Shown here piece after piece: positions 1-5,803 of a stretch of 9,524 bases of DNA (the stretch's first letter is position 1; each line of letters begins with the position of its first letter). The translations under genes and the position numbers were made by a program. Source of the stretch: Spirochaetaceae bacterium. Lineage in GTDB: Bacteria > Spirochaetota > Spirochaetia > Treponematales > Breznakiellaceae. The stretch covers positions 1-9,524 of the forward strand of contig JAITNO010000093.1 in the NCBI GenBank assembly GCA_031290405.1. Reading direction: 5' to 3'. Under the pieces are notes generated by a model that saw nothing but the letters and a program-made list of their open reading frames with translations, searched no databases and was not told where the DNA came from.

Positions 1-266
1 GAGAGAGGGCCGATCCCCACGGAGAGAGCGCCGATCCCAGCTAAGAGGGGGCCGATTCCAGCGGAACCGAAGTCGACAATTTTTTCTCGATCGTCGACAA
101 CGGAAAAGCTGGAGTCGACAACAGAAACGCTGGAGTCGACAACAGAAACGCTGGAGTCGACAACAGAAACGCTGGAGTCGACAACAGAAACGCTGGAGTC
201 GACAACAGAAACGCTGGAGTCGACAACGGAAACGCTGGAGTCGACAACGGAAACGCTGGAGTCGAC
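1..266. repeat. 21-bp tandem repeat array with phased GTCGAC palindromes
   Basis: The hexamer GTCGAC starts at 72, 93, 114, 135, 156, 177, 198, 219, 240 and 261, exactly 21 bp apart. The related hexamer GCCGAT holds the same phase at 9, 30 and 51. That makes 13 phased units, and the array probably continues past the left edge. Central units (114-260) are nearly identical, with the remainder of the unit reading roughly AACAGAAACGCTGGA. Units at the left end are strongly diverged. A 21-nt unit keeps frame, so both strands show artificial heptapeptide repeats (VDNRNAG-like on plus, STPAFLL-like on minus). The plus frame has a stop at 42-44, and no frame has a convincing start with a ribosome binding site. 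I therefore treat it as a noncoding minisatellite. A decayed coding repeat or a protein-binding array is possible. Confidence 0.85.
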
Positions 267-286
267 CATCGGCACAAGATTATGTT

Positions 287-534
287 GCGTCAAGACGACA
301 ACATCGCATTGACGCCAAGATGGAAACGTCGCATAAGGGAGGAATCTCGTTAAGGCAAACCGATGGCAAGAAAACCGGCGATGGGGACAAAAGAACTGAC
401 GCGGGGCAGAACAATGGAAGAAACAGAAGATTACAGAGATTCAACCCAAATGCAAGGAGGCTCATCCCGCCGAAACGGCATGACCGAATGCGACATTTCC
501 ACTTAGGCAAGATATGCGACGCTTCCACTTTGGC
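287..534. repeat. Degenerate ~25-bp motif in two opposed pairs
   Basis: Two tandem copies of a ~23-bp motif lie at 287-309 and 312-334 (about 17 of 23 matches, 25-bp spacing). Two copies in the opposite orientation lie at 487-508 and 513-534 (26-bp spacing). The reverse complement of 314-335 matches 513-534 at 19 of 22 positions, with TATGCGACG and TTCCA shared. The four copies bracket about 150 bp with no recognisable gene. Short ORFs of 72 and 88 codons cross the block on opposite strands but have no ribosome binding site or family resemblance. The 25/26-bp spacing is not a multiple of three, which argues against a coding repeat. It could be a small inverted-repeat element or a regulatory array. 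Confidence 0.55.
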
Positions 535-558
535 TTGACAGGGCATCGTTTCCCACTA

Positions 559-587
559 TTGACAAAAAAAGCAATTACGAATATATC
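559..587 (+). promoter_or_regulatory. Sigma70-type promoter of the transporter operon
   Basis: A perfect -35 hexamer TTGACA (559-564) is followed, after a 17-bp A/T-rich spacer, by TATATC (582-587), which matches the -10 consensus at 4 of 6 positions. The predicted transcript start near 594 leaves a ~40-nt leader before the ATG at 633. A second TTGACA at 535-540 lacks a matching -10. No operator palindrome is evident between promoter and gene. Confidence 0.65.
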
Positions 588-632
588 TATTAAATACCTA
601 TGAACAGTAGGAAAATTTATAAGGAGTCATCT

Positions 633-1667
633 ATGGAAAGAAGACAAAATTTAGGACGCGTCACAATGTCGTTGGCGCTAGGCGCCGTACTTTTGGCGGC
701 GGGAGCAATCAGCGCAAACGCGGCAGGACGCCCGGACGGGGCAGCGGAACAAAAAACGCTGCGGATAAGCAAGCAGTACGGGGTAAACTATCTGCCCCTC
801 ATCGTACTGGAAGGGCAAAAGCTCATCGAAAAGAACGCGAAGGCGGCCGGTCTTGGCGATGTTGCCGTTGAATGGCTCACTTTTGGCGGGGGAGCAACCG
901 CAAACGACGCCCTCCTCTCCGGCAACGTGGACCTCATTTCGGGCGGCGTGGCTCCGGCGGTCATTCTATGGGACAAGACAAAAGGCGCGGCTAAAATTCT
1001 GGCCACGCTCGACCGTTCGCCGCTCATCTTGAACAGTTCCAACCCCAACGTTAAGAGCATAACCGATTTTACGGCAAAGGATAAAATCGCCGTTCCCTCG
1101 GTCAAGGTTTCGATTCAGGCGCTGACCTTGCAGATTGCGGCGGCAAAGGCCTTCGGCAAGGAGAATTATGCGCGGATTGACCCGTGGACGGTCGCGCTCG
1201 CCCACCCGGACGCCCTCATCGCCCTCACTTCGGGTAAATCCGAGGTTACCGCGCACTTTACCAACGAGCCCTATGCAACCCTCGAACAGCAGGCAGCCGG
1301 AATACATAAGGTTTTTACCTCGTTTGATGTGTTTGGCGGCCCCCACACGACAAATCTTATCACCACAAGTGAAAAATTTTACAACGCCAATCCCCGCCTT
1401 GTCGATGCGATCATCAAGTCCTTGCAAGAGGCGGACGAGTGGATAGCCGCGCACAAGAGAGATGCCGCACTCCTCTATATTGAAGTGACAAAATCAAAAG
1501 AGGGCGCCGATTTAATCGAAAAAATCATCAACCAGCCTGACATTACTTTTTCGCCAAAGCCGCTTAACGTAACCTATTACAGCGATTTTCTCTTTGACGT
1601 GAAAACAATTTCCAGTAAGCCCACGGAAAAAGACCTCTTCTTCCCAAAAATTTTCGAGGTCAAATAG
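633..1667 (+). CDS. ABC transporter periplasmic substrate-binding protein (NMT1/SsuA/TauA-like)
   Basis: This is the likely solute receptor of the importer encoded by the next two genes. It would capture a small organic substrate in the periplasm and deliver it to the permease. The 344-residue product begins with a signal peptide: basic residues near 3-9, a hydrophobic core at about 11-25, and a plausible signal peptidase I site after ANA (28-30). There is no lipobox cysteine, so it should be soluble rather than a lipoprotein. The mature part starts with LRISKQYG and has GGGATANDALLSGNVDL, the pattern of the nitrate/sulfonate/taurine/pyrimidine-precursor receptor family. The start at 633 is chosen because AAGGAG (621-626) sits 6 nt upstream; the in-frame ATG at 600 has no such site. 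The gene directly abuts the ATPase gene. The substrate is not identifiable from sequence. Confidence 0.88.
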   Translation: MERRQNLGRVTMSLALGAVLLAAGAISANAAGRPDGAAEQKTLRISKQYGVNYLPLIVLEGQKLIEKNAKAAGLGDVAVEWLTFGGGATANDALLSGNVDLISGGVAPAVILWDKTKGAAKILATLDRSPLILNSSNPNVKSITDFTAKDKIAVPSVKVSIQALTLQIAAAKAFGKENYARIDPWTVALAHPDALIALTSGKSEVTAHFTNEPYATLEQQAAGIHKVFTSFDVFGGPHTTNLITTSEKFYNANPRLVDAIIKSLQEADEWIAAHKRDAALLYIEVTKSKEGADLIEKIINQPDITFSPKPLNVTYYSDFLFDVKTISSKPTEKDLFFPKIFEVK

Positions 1668-2441
1668 GTGGATCCTTTTTTGGATGTGAAGGATCTAACC
1701 ATGCGGTATAAGACCGGCCAGTATCTGGTAACGGCGACCGAAAACGTGAGTTTTACGGCCGCTGAATCTGACAGGCTTGTACTGCTTGGGCCTTCCGGCT
1801 GCGGTAAGTCGACCATACTCAAGGCAATAGGCGGCTTTATCAAACCCGCAGGCGGTTCAATCATGCTCAACGGCAAACGGATTGAACGCCCCGGCTGTGA
1901 CAGAGCCATTGTTTTTCAGGAATTCGACCAGCTTTTTCCCTGGAAAACCGTCCTCGAAAACATTGTTTTTGCGATACGAGAGACCCGGAAAACGCGGCGG
2001 GAGGAGGCGCTTAAAGATGCCCGCATACTCCTCAAAAAAGTAAATCTGGATACAAATGAAGATTCGTATCCGCACGCGCTTTCCGGCGGCATGAAGCAGC
2101 GAGTCGCCATTGCCCGCTGTCTTGCCATACGTTCAAAGATCATTCTGATGGACGAACCCTTCGCTTCACTTGACGCGCTCACCCGCCAGCAGATGCAGGA
2201 AGAACTGCTTGAACTGTGGGCCGAAACAAAATTCACCCTTGTCTTTGTTACCCACTCGATAGACGAGGCGATGCTTCTAGGAACGGGCATCGTACTCCTT
2301 TCGCCGCATCCGGGCAGGGTTGTCGACCGGTTGACGGTTGACTGGTCAAAAATTAGTTCCCTGGAATATCCTCACTATGCCGAACTCAAGGATAAAATCA
2401 CCAGAATTCTTTTTAAGGACAGGCTCGATTATGTCATCTGA
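1668..2441 (+). CDS. ABC transporter ATP-binding protein (SsuB/TauB-like)
   Basis: This cytoplasmic ATPase powers the importer. The 257 residues contain a complete nucleotide-binding domain: Walker A GPSGCGKST (41-49), Q-loop glutamine in VFQ (84), signature LSGGMKQR (138-145), Walker B IILMDE (158-163), D-loop SLDA (167-170) and H-loop histidine (196). DQLFPWKTVLEN after the Q-loop and the ~250-residue length are typical of nitrate/sulfonate/taurine importer ATPases. Translation appears to start at GTG immediately after the TAG of the binding-protein gene, with GAGGT (1656-1660) 7 nt upstream, so the two genes are coupled. Its 3' end overlaps the permease gene by 11 bp. Nothing looks damaged. 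The substrate cannot be assigned from an ATPase. Confidence 0.92.
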   Translation: MDPFLDVKDLTMRYKTGQYLVTATENVSFTAAESDRLVLLGPSGCGKSTILKAIGGFIKPAGGSIMLNGKRIERPGCDRAIVFQEFDQLFPWKTVLENIVFAIRETRKTRREEALKDARILLKKVNLDTNEDSYPHALSGGMKQRVAIARCLAIRSKIILMDEPFASLDALTRQQMQEELLELWAETKFTLVFVTHSIDEAMLLGTGIVLLSPHPGRVVDRLTVDWSKISSLEYPHYAELKDKITRILFKDRLDYVI

Positions 2442-3246
2442 AAAAATTAAAATTGAGCTTTCATGGTATGAAAAACTCTATAACATTCCAGCAGTCCGAA
2501 AAGCCGGTTTGATTGTTCTGTTGATTTTATGCTGGCAGCTTTATACCGTGCTGCTGAACAACCAACTGATGGCGCCAACGTTTACATCAACGATAAAAGG
2601 TTTCGGGAGCGTTATTCAAAGCGGCGAAATTCTTATACGGACAGCCGTATCGTTACAGGTAATATTATTCGCGTATGCCGGCGGTGTTATCGCAGCGGGA
2701 CTATTAACAATATTCGCAATCACAACAAGAATAGGAACAGACCTGCTTGAGATTTTAACGGCAATGTTCAACCCGCTTCCCGCCATCGCCCTCCTGCCTC
2801 TGGCGCTGCTCTGGTTCGGTCTTGGATACCCCAGCATCATGTTTGTTATTGTTCATGCCGTTACCTGGCCTGTCGCGCTTAACGTCTATTCGGGATTTAT
2901 GAGCGTGAGCAATACCCTGAGGATGGTTGGAAAAAATTATGAGTTACAGGGCTTGCCGTTTGTGTTTAAAATACTGATTCCTGCCGCTTTTCCCCATATT
3001 CTAACCGGTTTGAAGGTCGGCTGGGCATTTTCCTGGAGAACGCTCATCGCGGCGGAACTGGTTTTTGGCGTAAGCTCAGGCTCAGGCGGGCTTGGTTGGT
3101 TTATATACGAGAATAAAAATCAGCTTAATATACATCTTGTGTTTGCGGGGCTTTTAATGGTTATCATCATCGGCGTACTCGTCGAAGGCATTATATTTAA
3201 ATTTATCGAAACAAGGACGGTAGAAAAATGGGGAATGAAATTTTAG
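2431..3246 (+). CDS. ABC transporter permease (SsuC/TauC-like)
   Basis: This is the inner-membrane channel of the importer, 271 residues from ATG 2431. That start lies inside the end of the ATPase gene and gives the usual short cytoplasmic N-terminus followed by a membrane segment at about 25-42. A longer in-frame start at 2338 would overlap the ATPase by over 100 bp and add non-homologous residues. Further hydrophobic segments lie at about 72-98, 106-130, 135-155, 190-212 and 236-260. The cytoplasmic coupling loop is visible at about 164-187, ending in LIPAAFPHILTGLKVG, the EAA-loop equivalent in this family. Its last 19 bp overlap the following flavoprotein gene, evidence for one transcript and coupled translation. 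Confidence 0.9.
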   Translation: MSSEKIKIELSWYEKLYNIPAVRKAGLIVLLILCWQLYTVLLNNQLMAPTFTSTIKGFGSVIQSGEILIRTAVSLQVILFAYAGGVIAAGLLTIFAITTRIGTDLLEILTAMFNPLPAIALLPLALLWFGLGYPSIMFVIVHAVTWPVALNVYSGFMSVSNTLRMVGKNYELQGLPFVFKILIPAAFPHILTGLKVGWAFSWRTLIAAELVFGVSSGSGGLGWFIYENKNQLNIHLVFAGLLMVIIIGVLVEGIIFKFIETRTVEKWGMKF

Positions 3247-3701
3247 CTATTTCAAAAATCAAATTGCTGGATGACGAGAAAAACATTAAAATTCTTGTTA
3301 CCACCGATGATGAGGGCATCCCTCATCCTGTTGTAAAAGAATCATTACACAGTGATGGTGATAATATTATATATACGGAATATCTTGAATCATCACGCAC
3401 CAACCGTTATCTGACAAGGAGCCTTTGGTTTAATAAAAAAGTGCGTATACTGATTCTGACCCCTGAGAAAAAAAGTTACGCGGTAACGGCGCTTCCCGTA
3501 AGGGCAATTGTAAGCGGGAAAATTTTTCAAGTCCACTACGAGGAAGTCCAACGGAAAACCGATTTCGATCTTTCGACCGTGTGGATTCTAAAACCGCTGC
3601 AAATAATTGATGAAACATTACAGCAGAGGATGACGGAGGAATTGGAATCGCGTCCCTATTTTTTACATTTGGACAGAATTGCAAAAAAGGAGGCGCAGTG
3701 A
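3228..3701 (+). CDS. PNPOx-like FMN-binding split-barrel protein
   Basis: The 157-residue product resembles the pyridoxamine 5'-phosphate oxidase-like flavin-binding split-barrel superfamily. The N-terminal half shows KILVTTDDEGIPHPV followed by strands around IIYTEY, the helix segment SRTNRYLTRSLWFNKKV, and VRILIL, the usual barrel order. Such proteins bind FMN, F420 or haem and act as small oxidoreductases or cofactor sensors; which applies here is unknown. The call rests on fold pattern, not a catalytic signature. AAGGA lies about 10 nt before ATG 3228. The gene overlaps the permease by 19 bp, and its stop shares one base with the next start. By hand count, 3241-3480 is only about 36% GC, far below the next gene. 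A redox step on the imported substrate is an inference from position. Confidence 0.65.
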   Translation: MGNEILAISKIKLLDDEKNIKILVTTDDEGIPHPVVKESLHSDGDNIIYTEYLESSRTNRYLTRSLWFNKKVRILILTPEKKSYAVTALPVRAIVSGKIFQVHYEEVQRKTDFDLSTVWILKPLQIIDETLQQRMTEELESRPYFLHLDRIAKKEAQ

Positions 3702-4939
3702 TGGAGCGGTTCAGCACGTTAAATTTTGAGGAAGTTGCCGCGAAGTATCCCGGGTTTCCCCGGCTCATTCTCTTAAAAATCGATATACACCGGCGCGGCG
3801 TATACTATACGGAAAACGCCCTTGGCGCGGTGGACATCGAAAAGCATCAAACGGGCGGCACCCATATTTTTGGCACCCGCGACGGCAAACTGACGGCGCG
3901 TCCCGAAGCCTTCGTCCTGCGGGACGGGACATCGGTTTTGACGACGCCGACCCCGCTGGAATCCAACCCGTATATCGTTGACCTTATTGACGGGAAACTG
4001 ACGCTATTTGATAAGGGACAGCCTATCGAAGAAGTATTCTATTGGGATAAGCCGGATTATTACGGGAAGCGGACTTCAAAGGGCGCCCTGATGCAGAATG
4101 TCGCCGCCGCCCGCCCGCAGCGTCTCTATGTTACGCCGAACCGCTACTGTCATTTTTGGACAAACGGAGGCGGCTGTAAATTCTGCGACATTGTGAACAA
4201 CCTCAAACAACAGCGCAGCGAAGTCGAGATGCCCACGCGGCTTGACCCGGAGGATGTGCGCGAGACTATTGCCGAGGCCTTAAAGGAGAAAGGGCGTTTT
4301 ACCGCCGTCTTCCTTACCTCAGGCTCGGACTTTCGCGGCAACAAACCTTTCGACAGCGAGGTTGATCTGTATATCGAAACGTTGCAGGCGATAGGCGACA
4401 ATTTTACCACAAAAAAATTCCCCTCCCAGCTTCTCTGCACGGCGCTGCCCAAGGCCCAGCTAAAACGCCTCTATGATGAAACGGGGATTAGCAGCGTTAC
4501 CATGGATATTGAGGTGCTCAACGAAAAACTGTTTGAGGTAATCTGCCCGGGCAAGGCCGAATGGATTGGCTACAAAGAATGGAAAAAACGCCTCATCGAC
4601 GCGGTGGAGATCTTCGGCAAAAACCGCGTCAATACCGGTATTGTCTCTGGCGTTGAACTCGTCCGAAGTACGCCCTTTCAGAGCGAAGACGAGGCGTTGG
4701 AGGCGGTACTCGGCGAAGCGGACGAGCTTGCAGGAGAAGGGGTAAGCACGGTGAATATGGTCTGGATTCCCCGTTCCGGTTCGCCTTACGCCGCCGAAAA
4801 GAACGCCTCGCTTGAATACTATGTGCGGCTTTCCGTAGGCTTGCAAGCGATACGGCGGAAATACAACATGGAAATTGATTTTGATGATTACCGCCGCTGC
4901 GGCAACCACCCCGATTCCGACCTTGCGCGGGCATTCTGA
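3701..4939 (+). CDS. Radical SAM protein with CX8CX2C cluster motif
   Basis: The 412-residue protein probably uses a [4Fe-4S] cluster and S-adenosylmethionine for radical chemistry on an unidentified substrate. The cluster motif is Cys150, Cys159 and Cys162 within RYCHFWTNGGGCKFCD, spacing CX8CX2C rather than the classic CX3CX2C. Downstream LTSGSD (206-210) fits the SAM-binding GGE-type position. MDIEVLNEKLF (268-278) followed by CPGK and GYKEW recalls the later strands of biotin/lipoyl-synthase-like barrels. About 140 residues precede the cluster and look like a separate N-terminal domain. C246, C282 and C400 are additional cysteines. ATG 3701 is preferred over GTG 3698 because GGAGG (3689-3693) is 7 nt upstream. 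It is the last gene of the operon. No known subfamily can be named confidently. Confidence 0.85.
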   Translation: MERFSTLNFEEVAAKYPGFPRLILLKIDIHRRGVYYTENALGAVDIEKHQTGGTHIFGTRDGKLTARPEAFVLRDGTSVLTTPTPLESNPYIVDLIDGKLTLFDKGQPIEEVFYWDKPDYYGKRTSKGALMQNVAAARPQRLYVTPNRYCHFWTNGGGCKFCDIVNNLKQQRSEVEMPTRLDPEDVRETIAEALKEKGRFTAVFLTSGSDFRGNKPFDSEVDLYIETLQAIGDNFTTKKFPSQLLCTALPKAQLKRLYDETGISSVTMDIEVLNEKLFEVICPGKAEWIGYKEWKKRLIDAVEIFGKNRVNTGIVSGVELVRSTPFQSEDEALEAVLGEADELAGEGVSTVNMVWIPRSGSPYAAEKNASLEYYVRLSVGLQAIRRKYNMEIDFDDYRRCGNHPDSDLARAF

Positions 4940-5009
4940 TACACATACCCGCATTTGCTTGTTGCTTGCGCTGATTAACTCCTTCGACGACTACCCCCGT
5001 GGCGGCATA

Positions 5010-5251
5010 AAGCCGCTGGCGCTCGACCAGGCAAAGGCCGCCTGGTACGATCAGCGCGGCGTAGGAGCCGTCTTCGGCGATGCGGCCTTCAATGGCGAGC
5101 ATACGGTCGCACTGGCGATGGCGCTGAGGCGGTGGGCTATGACGAGGCGGGTGCATTTGAGGCGGCCCAGCGCGTCGGACACCTGCTTTTGGGTGATGTT
5201 ATCCAATGCGGAGGTCGCCTCGTCCAGGAGGAGCACGCGGGGTTTGGCGGA
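5010..5251 (-). pseudogene. ABC exporter ATPase 3' remnant, frameshifted
   Basis: The minus strand preserves the last ~80 codons of an ABC exporter nucleotide-binding domain. Reading from 5251 it has RVLLLDEATSALDN (Walker B and D-loop), a helical stretch, then RLVIAHRLSAIASA (H-loop). The frame then changes near 5104-5112: the continuing family-like text DRMLAIEGRIAEDGSYAALI and the end VERQRL lie in the next frame, as if one G were lost from GCGGACCGT. The Walker A, Q-loop and signature parts and any membrane domain are absent. Upstream sequence runs directly into the sigma-factor stop, consistent with a deletion junction near 5250. The wording resembles peptidase/bacteriocin exporter ATPases, but the exact family is uncertain. 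Plus-strand ORFs across this block are shadows. Confidence 0.8.
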
Positions 5252-5299
5252 GTATCGGGGCTTGCTGTCTTGTTCGCGGCGACGCTGAATCGGGGCGCA

Positions 5300-5800
5300 C
5301 TAGGCCAACGCCTCGCGCAATTTCGCCAGGGCGCGGTTCGTCCTGACGCAGACGTTGCTATAGCTAAGCCCCAGGCGCTCGGCAATCTCGGCGGGGCTGA
5401 GGCCCTTGTAATAGCGCAGGATGATGATGTCCCGTTGGGTCTCCGGCAACAGCGCCAGCGCGTCGAAGAGGCAGTCGCGTTGGATAAAGTCGTCGATGTC
5501 GTCGGCCTGGCAGGCGTCCTCTTCGCGGGGGCAGAGGTTCGCGTCATAGATCCGTTTGTGCGTGTAATAATCGCGCAGCCGTCGGTTCAGCAGGTTCCGG
5601 CAAATCGAAAAGAGCCAGGTGGATTCGGCGGCCTTTGCCGGATCGAACTTATCCGCCGAGCGGGAGACCTCCACAAAAACATTGGCCGTCATGTCCTCAG
5701 CCTCTTCCCGTGAGTTGAGCTTTTTATACAGGTACCGGAAAACCTTGTCCCGCTGCCCGCGGTACAAGCGTTCCACCAATTCATTTTTATCCATGCCCAT
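5300..5800 (-). CDS. ECF-type sigma-70 family RNA polymerase sigma factor
   Basis: This alternative sigma factor of 166 residues would redirect RNA polymerase to a specific promoter set. Region 2 spans about 8-82, with REEAEDMTANVFVEVSRSAD (core-binding and -10 region) and WLFSICRNLLNRRLRDYY. A short acidic linker follows. Region 4 spans about 110-165, with LPETQRDIIILRYYKGLS and a helix-turn-helix AEIAERLGLSYSNVCVRT. Region 3 is absent, as in ECF factors. The start at 5800 lies 3 nt after the valS stop with GGAG 9 nt upstream; an in-frame ATG at 5794 is the alternative. Placement implies cotranscription with valS. No anti-sigma gene follows; downstream is only the ABC-ATPase remnant, so the normal partner may have been deleted. 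Targets are unknown. Confidence 0.88.
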   Translation of the reverse strand: MGMDKNELVERLYRGQRDKVFRYLYKKLNSREEAEDMTANVFVEVSRSADKFDPAKAAESTWLFSICRNLLNRRLRDYYTHKRIYDANLCPREEDACQADDIDDFIQRDCLFDALALLPETQRDIIILRYYKGLSPAEIAERLGLSYSNVCVRTNRALAKLREALA

Positions 5801-5803
5801 CCG

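Noticed and set aside
1..266. CRISPR array
   Set aside because: Units are contiguous 21-bp tandem repeats with no unique spacers, and there are no cas genes.
41..277. Minus-strand ORF of STPAFLL heptapeptide repeats
   Set aside because: It is a by-product of the 21-bp DNA repeat, which contains no stop in this frame. There is no ribosome binding site or non-repeat domain, and the opposite strand is equally open over most of the array.
280..546. 88-codon minus-strand and 72-codon plus-strand ORFs in the left intergenic block
   Set aside because: They overlap each other on opposite strands, lack ribosome binding sites, cross the noncoding repeat copies and match no family I recognise.
4927..4952. 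Terminator after the radical SAM gene
   Set aside because: Only a 5-bp GCGGG/CCCGC stem with a 16-nt loop and no T-run; too weak to call.
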